Shown: positions 16,672-24,845 of the stretch, in pieces
Layout of the letters: each line of letters starts with the position of its first letter
How positions within the stretch are numbered: position 1 is the first letter of the stretch
Assembly: GCA_964512305.1 (NCBI GenBank)
Contig: CAZEIW010000108.1
Span: forward strand, 1 to 44,783
DNA from: CAZEIW01 sp964512305
Lineage (GTDB): Bacteria; Pseudomonadota; Gammaproteobacteria; Burkholderiales; Burkholderiaceae_F
Direction: 5' to 3'
DNA length: 44,783 nt
The notes under the pieces: generated by a model
The model's database searches: none
What the model saw: only the letters and a program-made list of their open reading frames with translations
Told to the model about the DNA's origin: nothing
Position numbers and translations under genes: made by a program

Positions 16672-16697
16672 CCCCTCTCCCGCACGCGGGAGAGGGG
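16672..16697. terminator. Palindrome between convergent SirB1-type and peroxiredoxin genes
   Basis: A perfect 12-bp inverted repeat (16672-16683, 16686-16697) with a 2-nt loop sits 6 bp past the SirB1-type stop and 5 bp before the peroxiredoxin stop. It lacks a U tract on either strand. The sequence is the same palindrome as at 8804, 20540, 43282 and 44713. Confidence 0.5.
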
Positions 16698-16702
16698 AGA
16701 GA

Positions 16703-17209
16703 TCAGCCCAGCTGACTCAGCATCACCTCCGCGCCGCTGACTTCGTACTTACCCGGCGCTTCGACGTTGAGCTTCTTCACAACGCCGTCTTCGACCAGCA
16801 TCGAGAAGCGCTGGCAGCGGATGCCCATGCCGCGCGCGCGCAGGTCGAGCTCGAGGCCGAGCTTCTTCGTGTAGTCGGCCGAGCCGTCGGCCATCATCCG
16901 GACCTTGCCGGTGGCCTTCTGCTCCCGGCCCCAGGCACCCATCACGAACGCGTCGTTGACCGAGAGGCACCAGATCTCGTCGACGCCTCTGCCCTTCAGG
17001 GCGTCGAAGTTCTTCACGTAGCTCGGCACGTGCTGCGCCGAACAGGTCGGCGTGAACGCGCCCGGCAGGCCGAAGATCGCGATCTTCCTGCCTTTCACGA
17101 GGTCCGCGACGTTGAACGTGTTGGGGCCGAGCGAGCAACCTGCAGTCTCGACCTCGATGAATTCCTGCAACTGCCCCTCGGGCAGGCGGTCTCCGATCTT
17201 GATCGTCAT
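16703..17209 (-). CDS. Peroxiredoxin, Prx5/AhpE-like single domain
   Basis: A 168-residue thiol peroxidase that reduces H2O2 and organic hydroperoxides. The peroxidatic cysteine is C56 in PGAFTPTCS, the Prx5-subfamily signature; the invariant Arg is in the MGIRCQRFSMLVEDG region, where a second cysteine also lies. There is no fused glutaredoxin domain, so an external glutaredoxin or thioredoxin must recycle it. There is no signal peptide, so it is probably cytoplasmic. The start is ATG 17209. It is a separate transcript, facing the SirB1-type gene. Confidence 0.93.
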   Translation of the reverse strand: MTIKIGDRLPEGQLQEFIEVETAGCSLGPNTFNVADLVKGRKIAIFGLPGAFTPTCSAQHVPSYVKNFDALKGRGVDEIWCLSVNDAFVMGAWGREQKATGKVRMMADGSADYTKKLGLELDLRARGMGIRCQRFSMLVEDGVVKKLNVEAPGKYEVSGAEVMLSQLG

Positions 17210-17319
17210 GGGGGCGCTCCAAACGTTAAAAATGGGATGCGCAGTCTAACCCGGCACCGCGCGGCAAAACGGGGCCGAAGCCAGGGCCATGGGGCAGGGC
17301 ACGCCGGGCGCTTTGCCGC

Positions 17320-19125
17320 TCAGTCGCCCTGTGCAACGCCCTCACGGCGAGGGTCCGCGCCGCCGCTCCACCCTTGACCGCTGCGCACGATCGCCTGCAA
17401 TCCGCTGGTCATGGGCACGGCCACGACCTCATGGCGGCGCGCCTTCAACTCCTCGACCAGCTTCGCCGAGGCACGCCCCTGCTCGAGCTCGGTCGGCCCG
17501 TTGCGGCTGCCGAAATTCGGCAGCCCGATCGCCTGCTGGACGTCCAGCCCCCAGTCCAATATCGCGACTAGCGTCTTGGCGACGTACAGGATGATCTGCG
17601 ATCCGCCCGGAGAGCCGAGCACCCCCACGAGCTCTCCGCTGGCGCGGTCGAAGACCAGCGTCGGCGCCATCGAGGACCGCGGCCGCTTGCCGGACTGCAC
17701 CCGGTTGGCGACCGGCGGTCCGTCGGCCTCGACCGTGCCGTCGGCCGCCACCGCCCGCGGCGCGAACGAGAAATCGGTCAGCTGGTTGTTGAGCAGGAAG
17801 CCGTCGACCATGACACGGGCGCCGAACCCGTCCTCGATCGTGGTCGTCATCGCCACTGCGTCGCCCTGCGCATCGACCACGGACAGGTGCGAGGTCGAAA
17901 CCCTGAGCGGCGAGACGTCGGGCGACAGGGCGACCGGCCGGCGCCGCGGGCTGCCGGCCGCCGCGCGGCCCATGCTGCGGTCGGTGATCAGGTCCGCGCG
18001 CGCGGCGAGGTAGTCCGGGTCGAGCAGACCGTCGACCGGCACCGGCACGAAGTCCGGATCGGCCAGGTAGAGGGCGCGGTCGGCGAACGCAAGGCGCTCG
18101 ACTTCCGACAGCAGGTGCACGGCGTCGGGCTGCAGCTCGAGCGCTCCCTCGACATCGAGCGGCGGAACGACCGCGATGTTGCGCACCCGGAGCATGCCGA
18201 GGATCTGCGCGATCGCCACGCCTCCCGAAGACGGCGGCGGCATGCCGCACACGCGCCAGCGCTTGTACTCGGTGCACACGGGCGCCCGCTCCCGTGCCTG
18301 ATAGCCGGCCAGATCGTCGAGCGACAGCCGGCCGGGGTTGCGCGCGTGGCCGCGCACGGCGGCCACGATGTCGCGCGCGATCGGCCCGCGATAGAAGGCG
18401 TCCGCGCCCTCGTGCGCGATGGCCCCGAGCGCAGCGGCAAGTTCCGGGTTCCTGAGGCGGGTGCCGATGGCCTTTGGCGCGCCGTCGGCGTCGTAGAAAT
18501 AGCGGCGCGCCGCGGCGTCGCTCTTCAGGTACGGTTCCGCGGCGAGCAGCGCGTGCAGGCGGGGCGAGATCGGGAAGCCCTCTTGGGCCAGCCGGATCGC
18601 CGGCTCGAAAAGATCGGCCCAGGGGAGGCGCCCATGCTCGTGGTGGGCCGCCTCGAGCAGTCGCAGCACCCCGGGGGTGCCGACCGAACGCCCGCCGACC
18701 ACGGCGTCGTAGAACGCCAGCGGCCGGCGATCGCCGCCGACGAACAGGTTTTCGTCCGCGTCCGCCGGCGCGGTCTCGCGGCCGTCGTAGGCCTGCACGC
18801 GCCGGCCGTCCCAGTGCAGCAGGAAAGCGCCGCCGCCGATGCCCGACGATTGCGGCTCGACCAGGCCAAGGACCATCTGCATCGCGATCGCGGCGTCGAC
18901 CGCCGAACCGCCCGCGCGCAGGATCTGAAGCCCGGCCTGCGCGGCGAGCGGATTGGCCGCCGCGACCATCTGGCGGTCTGCATGCGCCGCCTGCAGGCCG
19001 ATCCGGAAACCCGATCCGGCTTCCGGTGGCGGCGGCGCCGGGGGGCCGCTGGCGCAGGCGCCCAGCAGCAGCAGCGCCAGGGCGGCCGCCGCCGCCGCAC
19101 CTGGGCGCCGCAGCCCGGGCTTCAC
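17320..19125 (-). CDS. ggt: Gamma-glutamyltransferase (putative lipoprotein)
   Basis: A 601-residue N-terminal-nucleophile hydrolase that cleaves or transfers the gamma-glutamyl group of glutathione. The start GTG 19125 overlaps the upstream SDR stop as GTGA. Residues 1-24 form a lipoprotein signal with the lipobox LLGAC (C24). The catalytic Thr that begins the small subunit after self-cleavage is T411 in VSTSHLSVVD, aligned with T391 of the E. coli enzyme. LLNNQLTDFS (about 444-453) and the GSPGGSQII motif complete the active site. Most bacterial GGTs are soluble periplasmic; a lipid anchor would tether this one to a membrane. Confidence 0.92.
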   Translation of the reverse strand: MKPGLRRPGAAAAAALALLLLGACASGPPAPPPPEAGSGFRIGLQAAHADRQMVAAANPLAAQAGLQILRAGGSAVDAAIAMQMVLGLVEPQSSGIGGGAFLLHWDGRRVQAYDGRETAPADADENLFVGGDRRPLAFYDAVVGGRSVGTPGVLRLLEAAHHEHGRLPWADLFEPAIRLAQEGFPISPRLHALLAAEPYLKSDAAARRYFYDADGAPKAIGTRLRNPELAAALGAIAHEGADAFYRGPIARDIVAAVRGHARNPGRLSLDDLAGYQARERAPVCTEYKRWRVCGMPPPSSGGVAIAQILGMLRVRNIAVVPPLDVEGALELQPDAVHLLSEVERLAFADRALYLADPDFVPVPVDGLLDPDYLAARADLITDRSMGRAAAGSPRRRPVALSPDVSPLRVSTSHLSVVDAQGDAVAMTTTIEDGFGARVMVDGFLLNNQLTDFSFAPRAVAADGTVEADGPPVANRVQSGKRPRSSMAPTLVFDRASGELVGVLGSPGGSQIILYVAKTLVAILDWGLDVQQAIGLPNFGSRNGPTELEQGRASAKLVEELKARRHEVVAVPMTSGLQAIVRSGQGWSGGADPRREGVAQGD

Positions 19126-19886
19126 TTCGGCTGCATGCGCAACGCGCCGTCGAGGCGGATCACCTCGCCGTTGAGCATCGGGTTGCCGAGGATCGCGTGC
19201 GCGAGCTGCGCATACTCGGACGGCCGGCCCAGGCGCGACGGAAACGGCACCTGGCGCCCCAGCGATTCCTGGATCTCCGGCGGCAGCCCCGCCATCATCG
19301 GCGTCTCGAACAGGCCCGGCGCGATCGTCACGCAGCGGATCCCGCTGCGCGCGAGATCGCGCGCGATCGGCAGCGTCATGCCGACGACCCCGCCCTTCGA
19401 GGCCGAATACGCAGCCTGCCCGATCTGGCCGTCGAACGCCGCGATCGACGCGGTGTTGATCACGACGCCGCGCTCGCCGTCGGCGCTCGGGTCGAGCTTC
19501 GCCATCGCGTCGGCCGCGATCCGGATCATGTTGAAGGTACCGATCAGGTTCACCCGGATCACGCGCTCGAACACGTCGAGGCGGTGCGGGCCGTCCTTGC
19601 CGATCGTCTTTTCGCCGGCGCCGATCCCGGCGCAGTTGACCAGGCCGCGCAGCGTGCCGAGCGCGGTGGCGGCGGCGACCGCGGCGCGCGCATCGCTCTC
19701 GGACGTCACATCGCACACGACGAACCGCGAACGCGCGCCGAGCTCCTGCGCGAGCGCCTGGCCCGCCGCGGCCTGGACGTCGGCGATCACGACCCGCCCG
19801 CCGCCGGCGGCGATCATCCGGACCGTCGCTGCGCCCAGCCCCGAAGCGCCGCCGGTCACGAGGAATACGTTGTCCTGGATCTGCAT
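19122..19886 (-). CDS. Short-chain dehydrogenase, 3-hydroxyacyl-CoA dehydrogenase type-2-like
   Basis: A 254-residue classical SDR. The cofactor motif TGGASGLG is at residues 11-18, the NAG-type motif is NCAGIG near 84-89, and the catalytic Ser-Tyr-Lys is S147, Y160, K164 in NTASIAAFDGQIGQAAYSASK. The Asp at the end of the second strand (IADV) favours NAD. Overall similarity is to the HSD10/3-hydroxyacyl-CoA dehydrogenase type 2 group, which suggests a beta-oxidation or branched-chain catabolic step. A strong GGGAGG ribosome site precedes ATG 19886. Its TGA overlaps the ggt GTG, though no metabolic link is obvious. Confidence 0.9.
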   Translation of the reverse strand: MQIQDNVFLVTGGASGLGAATVRMIAAGGGRVVIADVQAAAGQALAQELGARSRFVVCDVTSESDARAAVAAATALGTLRGLVNCAGIGAGEKTIGKDGPHRLDVFERVIRVNLIGTFNMIRIAADAMAKLDPSADGERGVVINTASIAAFDGQIGQAAYSASKGGVVGMTLPIARDLARSGIRCVTIAPGLFETPMMAGLPPEIQESLGRQVPFPSRLGRPSEYAQLAHAILGNPMLNGEVIRLDGALRMQPK

Positions 19887-19982
19887 TGCGTCTGCCTCCC
19901 TCGGCTTCGACCCGTGCGAGAAGATACCCGACCCTGCCCCTTGCCGGTTTCGAGCGCCGCCGATCGCCGCCGGCTGGCCGGA

Positions 19983-20504
19983 TCAGGGCTCCTGCCCGCG
20001 GGCCGGCGCCAGCGCGCGCTGCATCAGGACCACGTCGATCCAGCGCTCGAACTTGAACCCGACCGCGCGCAGCACCCCCGCGCGCTCGAAGCCGCAGCTG
20101 CGGTGCAGTTCGATCGACGCGACGTTGCCGGTGTCGCCGATCACCGCCAGCATCTGCCGCAGGCCCAGCGCGGCGCAGTCGTCGACCAGCCGCTGCAGCA
20201 GCCGGCGCCCGATCCCGCGCCCGGTCGCGCCAGGGTCGACATAGATGGAGTCTTCCACCGTGTAGCGGTAGCCCGGCCGTGGCCGGAACGGGCTCGCGTA
20301 CGCGTAGCCGGCCAGTTCGCCGTCGAGCAGCGCCGCCAGGTAGGGCAGGCCGGCAACGCGCACGGCGTCGAAGCGCTGGCGCATCTGAGCCTCGCTCGGA
20401 GGATCGAGCTCGAAGCTCGAGGTGCCGGTGAGCACGTGGGCCGCGTAGATCGCGGTGATCGCCGGCAGGTCGTCTTCGGCCGCGGGGCGCAGTTGGAGGC
20501 TCAT
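19983..20504 (-). CDS. GNAT N-acetyltransferase, phosphinothricin/methionine-sulfone type
   Basis: A 173-residue GCN5-type acetyltransferase that uses acetyl-CoA to acetylate an amino group. The acetyl-CoA loop is TGRGIGRRLL (about 94-103), with AVIGDTGNVASIELHRSCGF (about 120-139) downstream, as in the Bar/Pat and MddA enzymes. TGTSSFELDPP near residues 26-36 is also shared with that group. Chromosomal members usually act on methionine sulfone or sulfoximine rather than on a herbicide. It lies 96 bp upstream of the SDR gene on the same strand. Confidence 0.88.
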   Translation of the reverse strand: MSLQLRPAAEDDLPAITAIYAAHVLTGTSSFELDPPSEAQMRQRFDAVRVAGLPYLAALLDGELAGYAYASPFRPRPGYRYTVEDSIYVDPGATGRGIGRRLLQRLVDDCAALGLRQMLAVIGDTGNVASIELHRSCGFERAGVLRAVGFKFERWIDVVLMQRALAPARGQEP

Positions 20505-20539
20505 GGGGATTCACTTCGGGCGCGCACCCTCACCCCCGG

Positions 20540-20656
20540 CCCCTCTCCCGCAAGCGGGAGAGGGGAGGCAGAGCGACCGTGAAGCTCCCCTCTCCCACAC
20601 GCGAAGAGGGGGGCGGACGACCTTGAAGCTCCCCTCTCCCGCTTGCGGGAGAGGGG
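20540..20656. repeat. Three tandem palindromic units between hppA and the GNAT gene
   Basis: Two perfect 12-bp-stem palindromes (20540-20565 and 20631-20656, 2-nt loops) flank a degenerate middle copy (about 20587-20612), giving a period near 45 bp. The spacers carry the similar phrases GACCGTGAAGCTCCCC and GACCTTGAAGCTCCCC. Both outer copies are flanked by the accessory sequence CCTCACCCCCGGCC or its complement. This 234-bp gap separates the 3' end of hppA from the 5' end of the GNAT gene; nothing else is seen in it. Confidence 0.85.
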
Positions 20657-20738
20657 CCGGGGTGAGGGCGTGCAGACGCCGATGGCCAGCGCATTTGCCG
20701 AATGCGGTCTGGCCACGACGAGAAACGAAAATCGACGA

Positions 20739-22895
20739 TCAGCGCTGAGATGCGCGCTGCGACGGCGCGGCGGCGACTGCCGGCACGGACGCCACCGACT
20801 GCACGATCGCGGTCTGCGCGCCGGTGGCGGCCGAATGTGTCGCCGGGTGGCCGGCGCCCTGCATCGACGCGATGATCGGCACGATCAGCAGCGCGACGAT
20901 GTTGATGATCTTGATCAGCGGGTTGACCGCGGGGCCGGCGGTGTCCTTGTAGGGATCGCCGACGGTGTCGCCGGTGACGGCCGCCTTGTGCGCGTCGGAG
21001 CCCTTGCCGCCGTGATGACCTTCCTCGATGTACTTCTTCGCGTTGTCCCAGGCGCCGCCGCCGGTGGTCATCGAGATCGCGACGAACAGGCCCGTGACGA
21101 TCGTGCCCATCAGCACGCCGCCGAGCGCTTCCGGTCCGAGCACGACGCCGATGATGATCGGCACCAGGACCGGCAGCAGCGACGGGATCATCATCTCCTT
21201 GATCGCGGCCGTCGTCAGCATGTCGACCGCGCGCGAATAATCGGGCTTGGCGGTGCCTTCCATGATGCCCTTGATCTCGCGGAACTGGCGCCGCACCTCC
21301 TCGACCACGGCGCCGGCCGAGCGGCCGACGGCCTCCATCGCCATCGATGCGAACAGGTAGGGGATCAGGCCGCCGATGAACAGTCCGATGATGACCTTGT
21401 AGTTCGACAGCTCGAAGCTCAGGTGCAGGCCTTGCTGGTCGAGCGCACCGGTGTAGTCGGTGAACAGCACCAGGGCCGCCAGGCCGGCCGACCCGATCGC
21501 ATAGCCCTTGGTCACGGCCTTGGTGGTGTTGCCGACCGCGTCCAGCGGATCGGTGATGTCGCGCACGGCCTTGGGCAGGTGCGCCATCTCGGCGATGCCG
21601 CCGGCGTTGTCGGTGATCGGGCCGTAGGCGTCGAGCGCGACGATGATGCCGGTCATCGACAGCATCGCGGTGGCGGCCACCGCGATCCCGTACAGGCCGG
21701 CCAGCGCGTGCGACGCGTAGATCGCGGCGCAGATGGCGATCAGCGGCCAGGCGCAGGCCTTCATCGAGACGGCGATGCCGGCGATGATGTTGGTCGCGTG
21801 GCCGGTGGTCGAGGCCTGCGCGACGTGCCGGACGGGCGCGAAGTCGGTGCCGGTGTAGTACTCGGTGATGTAGACCAGCGCCGCGGTCAGTGCCAGGCCC
21901 ACCACCGCGCACAGGTACAGGTTCACGACCGACATGCCGGCCGCCGCCGCAACCGGGGCGAGCACCCAGTTGGTGACGAACCAGAACAGCACCAGCGAGA
22001 TGACGCCGGCGACCATCAGGCCGCGGTACAGCGCGTTCATGATCTTGCCGCCCTCGCGCGCCTTGACGAAGTAGCAGCCGACGATCGAGGCGAGGATCGA
22101 CACGCCGGAAATGGCCAGCGGGTAGATCAAACCGGCGTCGCTGTCCTTGAAGAACGTCGCGCCGATGAGCATCGTCGCCACGACGGTGACCGCGAAGGTC
22201 TCGAACAGGTCGGCAGCCATGCCGGCGCAGTCGCCGACGTTGTCGCCGACGTTGTCGGCGATCACCGCCGGGTTGCGCGGATCGTCCTCGGGGATGCCGG
22301 CCTCGACCTTGCCGACGAGGTCGGCGCCGACGTCGGCGCCCTTGGTGAAGATGCCGCCGCCCAGACGCGCGAAGATCGAGATCAGCGACGAGCCGAAGGC
22401 GAGGCCGATCATCGGGTGCAGGAAGGCGTGCACCTCCTCGTTCGGGTGGAAGTTCTTCAGGACCCAGTAGAAGCCGGCCACGCCGAGCAGGCCCAGGCCG
22501 ACCACCAGCAGGCCGGTGATCGCGCCGCCGCGAAACGCGATGTTCAGCGCCGGGTTCAGACCGAGCGTCGCAGCCTGCGCGGTGCGCACGTTCGCGCGCA
22601 CCGACACGTTCATCCCGATGAAGCCTGCCGCGCCCGACAGCAAGGCGCCCAGCACGAAGCCGATCGCCGTCCACAGGCCCAGGGCCACCGCGATCACGAT
22701 CGCAAGCACGATGCCCACGATGCCGATGGTCCGGTACTGGCGGCTCAGATAGGCCTGCGCGCCCTGCTGGACGGCGGCCGCGATCTCCTGCATGCGCGGG
22801 TTGCCGGGATCCTGCTTCAGGATCCACGAAATCGAGATCGCGCCGAAGACCACTGCGGCCAGGCCGCAAAGGAGCGCGAGCGTCAATCCGGACAT
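20739..22895 (-). CDS. hppA: K+-independent H+-translocating pyrophosphatase
   Basis: A 718-residue integral membrane pump with about 16 helices that couples PPi hydrolysis to proton export. The PPi-binding signature DVGADLVGKVE is at about 188-198, with Asp-rich loops DNVGDNVGD (214-222) and TDNAGG. The K+-sensitivity site reads GNTTKAVT: Lys about 459 and Thr three residues later, the pattern of K+-independent H+-pumps (K+-dependent ones have Ala and Gly). The C-terminal 40 residues are an Ala/Ser-rich extension. The start has a GAGGAGAG ribosome site. adk lies 78 bp upstream on the same strand; adenylate-producing reactions release PPi, but co-transcription is unproven. Confidence 0.96.
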   Translation of the reverse strand: MSGLTLALLCGLAAVVFGAISISWILKQDPGNPRMQEIAAAVQQGAQAYLSRQYRTIGIVGIVLAIVIAVALGLWTAIGFVLGALLSGAAGFIGMNVSVRANVRTAQAATLGLNPALNIAFRGGAITGLLVVGLGLLGVAGFYWVLKNFHPNEEVHAFLHPMIGLAFGSSLISIFARLGGGIFTKGADVGADLVGKVEAGIPEDDPRNPAVIADNVGDNVGDCAGMAADLFETFAVTVVATMLIGATFFKDSDAGLIYPLAISGVSILASIVGCYFVKAREGGKIMNALYRGLMVAGVISLVLFWFVTNWVLAPVAAAAGMSVVNLYLCAVVGLALTAALVYITEYYTGTDFAPVRHVAQASTTGHATNIIAGIAVSMKACAWPLIAICAAIYASHALAGLYGIAVAATAMLSMTGIIVALDAYGPITDNAGGIAEMAHLPKAVRDITDPLDAVGNTTKAVTKGYAIGSAGLAALVLFTDYTGALDQQGLHLSFELSNYKVIIGLFIGGLIPYLFASMAMEAVGRSAGAVVEEVRRQFREIKGIMEGTAKPDYSRAVDMLTTAAIKEMMIPSLLPVLVPIIIGVVLGPEALGGVLMGTIVTGLFVAISMTTGGGAWDNAKKYIEEGHHGGKGSDAHKAAVTGDTVGDPYKDTAGPAVNPLIKIINIVALLIVPIIASMQGAGHPATHSAATGAQTAIVQSVASVPAVAAAPSQRASQR

Positions 22896-22973
22896 GACTC
22901 TCTCCTCACGATGACGTTCTTCAGTTGGTTTGAAAGGGAGGTGAACTGATCGAGTCAGGGTGCCGTCGGGAGA

Positions 22974-23648
22974 TCAGACCGCCGACGGCCGCGGCGCGTC
23001 GAGCGCCGCGAAAACCCGCGCCTTGATCTCCTCGACGCTGCCGACGCCGCTTACCTTGCGATACACCGGCCCCGCCCCGCCGGCGCCCGCGGCGATCTTC
23101 GAGTAGAACTCCACCAGCGGCCGCGTCTGCGAGTGGTAGACCTGCAGGCGATGCAGGACGACCTCCTCGCGGTCGTCGTCGCGCTGGATCAGCGGCTCGC
23201 CCGTGACGTCGTCGCGGCCGGCCGCCCGCGGTGGATTGAATCGGACGTGGTACGTCCGGCCGCTCGCCACGTGCACGCGCCGCCCGCTCATGCGCTCGAC
23301 GATGTCGCCGTCGGGCACGTCGATCTCGAGCACCACGTCGAGTGCCACGCCGGCCGACCGCATCGCCTCGGCCTGCGGGATGGTGCGCGGAAAGCCGTCG
23401 AACAGGTAGCCCGATGCGCAGTCGCTCTGCTTGAGGCGCTCCCGCACCAGCGCGATGATCACGTCGTCGGAGACCAGCTGGCCGGCGTCCATCACCTTCT
23501 TCGCGGCGAGGCCGAGCGGCGTGCCGGCCTTGACGGCCGCGCGCAGCATGTCGCCGGTCGAGATCTGGGGGATGCCGTAGCGGGCCGTGATGAAGGCGGC
23601 TTGCGTTCCCTTGCCCGCCCCCGGCGGCCCCAGCAGTATGACGCGCAT
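22974..23648 (-). CDS. adk: Adenylate kinase
   Basis: A 224-residue enzyme interconverting ATP + AMP and 2 ADP. The P-loop GPPGAGKGT is at residues 8-16, the AMP-site ISTGDMLR at about 29-36, and FDGFPRT near 84-90. It is the long form with a LID insert (about 122-159: GRRVHVASGRTYHVRFNPP..), without the zinc cysteines. The start ATG 23648 has a strong GGAGGAGA ribosome site. It lies last in the exbB-exbD-lpxK-trm112-kdsB-adk strand-wise group, but the 204-bp gap to kdsB suggests its own promoter. Confidence 0.97.
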   Translation of the reverse strand: MRVILLGPPGAGKGTQAAFITARYGIPQISTGDMLRAAVKAGTPLGLAAKKVMDAGQLVSDDVIIALVRERLKQSDCASGYLFDGFPRTIPQAEAMRSAGVALDVVLEIDVPDGDIVERMSGRRVHVASGRTYHVRFNPPRAAGRDDVTGEPLIQRDDDREEVVLHRLQVYHSQTRPLVEFYSKIAAGAGGAGPVYRKVSGVGSVEEIKARVFAALDAPRPSAV

Positions 23649-23802
23649 GCCCCGGTCTCCTCCGCTTCGCCTGACGTACCTTCGCGCAACTCTTATTACG
23701 GCCCGCTCGATGGCCGGCTCGATGCCTGGCTCGCCGCGCACGGCGCGCCAGGGGAAGCGGACATTCTACCTTGGCTCATGTGGGCACTTGCGCGGCGGCG
23801 CC

Positions 23803-23838
23803 GATGGAAGCCATCGAAACGATCGAAGCGATCGAAGG
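23803..23838. repeat. Four 9-bp tandem repeats
   Basis: Four consecutive 9-mers related to GATCGAAGC (GATGGAAGC, CATCGAAAC, GATCGAAGC, GATCGAAGG) occur in the gap between kdsB and adk, ending 14 bp from the kdsB stop. No gene covers them. A slipped-strand minisatellite or a protein-binding array are both possible; no function can be assigned. Confidence 0.7.
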
Positions 23839-23852
23839 GCGAAGGCTGCGCC

Positions 23853-24644
23853 CTATCGCGGGCCGCCGGGGGCAATGAGCGCGCGCACGCGCGCGAGGTC
23901 TTCGGCGGTGTCGACGCCGGGCGGCAACGCCTCGTCGAGCTGCAGGACGCCGATCGTGCCGCCATGCCACAGCACCCGCAGCTGTTCGAGGCTCTCGTGG
24001 GTCTCGATCGGCGCAGGCGCCAGCTCGGGGTAGCGCTGCAGGAAGCCGGCGCGATACGCGTAAAGGCCGATGTGGCGCAGCGCGGGCAGGCCGGGCGGAA
24101 GCCGGTCGCGCGAACCGGCGAAAGCATCGCGCGACCAGGGGATGGGTGCGCGCGAGAACAGCAGCGCCTTTCCGTGCGCATCGACCACCACCTTGACCAC
24201 GTTGGGGTCGAAGAACTCGGCCGCGTCGCGCAGCGGATGCGCGGCGGTGGCGACGTCGAACGCGGGTGCCGCCGCGAGCCATGCCGCCACCCGGGCGATC
24301 GCGTCCGGCGGGATCAGGGGCTCGTCGCCCTGCACGTTGACGACCACGGTGTCCGCCGGCAGGCGCAGCTGCGCGCAGCCTTCGGAGAGCCGGTCGGTCC
24401 CGGTGCGATGGTGTTCCGCCGTCAGGATCGCGGCCACGCCGTGGCGCGCGCACGCGGCGACGATGTCGGGATGGTCGGCGCACACGACCACGCGCCGGGC
24501 GCCGCTGGCGGCGGCCTGGAGCGCGACCCGCGCCACCATCGGCAGTCCGCCGATGTCGGCCAGCGGCTTGCGCGGCAGGCGGGTCGACGCCAGCCGCGCG
24601 GGGATGAGAACGACGAAGTCGGCGGCCGCGGCCTGCGCGGGCAT
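23853..24644 (-). CDS. kdsB: 3-deoxy-manno-octulosonate cytidylyltransferase
   Basis: A 263-residue enzyme activating Kdo with CTP to CMP-Kdo for lipid A-core assembly. The N-terminal nucleotide-binding motif is IPARLASTRLPRKPL (about 14-28), with VVNVQGDEPLIPP (about 99-111) carrying the metal-binding Asp, and HIGLYAYR further on. The start ATG 24644 gives the usual length. It lies 15 bp after the Trm112-like gene and downstream of lpxK, so three consecutive genes serve the LPS or envelope pathway. Confidence 0.96.
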   Translation of the reverse strand: MPAQAAAADFVVLIPARLASTRLPRKPLADIGGLPMVARVALQAAASGARRVVVCADHPDIVAACARHGVAAILTAEHHRTGTDRLSEGCAQLRLPADTVVVNVQGDEPLIPPDAIARVAAWLAAAPAFDVATAAHPLRDAAEFFDPNVVKVVVDAHGKALLFSRAPIPWSRDAFAGSRDRLPPGLPALRHIGLYAYRAGFLQRYPELAPAPIETHESLEQLRVLWHGGTIGVLQLDEALPPGVDTAEDLARVRALIAPGGPR

Positions 24645-24659
24645 CGGCGCGACGCCCAG

Positions 24660-24845
24660 TCAGTGCGAAGCGCGCTCGGCTTCGTCCAGCCGTCTCGCGT
24701 CGGACTCGACCATCACCGGCACGCCGTCGCGGATCGGGTAGGCGAGGCCGGCCGCGCGCGACACGAGCTCCTGGCGCTGGCGGTCGTATTCGAGGTTGCC
24801 CTTCGTGACCGGGCAAACCATTATGTCAAGCAGCTTTGGATCCAT
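24660..24845 (-). CDS. Trm112/YcaR-family small protein with missing zinc cysteines
   Basis: A 61-residue protein with the family pattern: MDPKLLDIMVCPVTKGNL at the start and LAYPIRDGVPVM near residues 34-45. YcaR homologues usually keep CPxC in the first loop and a further Cys at the end of the second strand; here only C11 remains (CPVT, and ELVSRA where ELICxx is typical), so zinc binding is probably lost. The start overlaps the lpxK 3' end by 20 bp and kdsB follows at 15 bp, the usual lpxK-ycaR-kdsB arrangement. Function in bacteria is not well established. Confidence 0.87.
   Translation of the reverse strand: MDPKLLDIMVCPVTKGNLEYDRQRQELVSRAAGLAYPIRDGVPVMVESDARRLDEAERASH

Noticed and set aside
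17320..20514. A 1064-residue fusion of GGT with upstream sequence
   Set aside because: The upstream part is the shadow frame of the SDR and GNAT genes. The lipoprotein signal and GTGA overlap mark the true GGT start at 19125.
22911..22949. A 12-codon plus-strand ORF (MTFFSWFEREVN) followed by GGGAGGTGAACTG in the adk-hppA gap
   Set aside because: It is too short and antisense to both genes, with no ribosome site in front. The local AT content is unusual, but this is not enough to call a gene.
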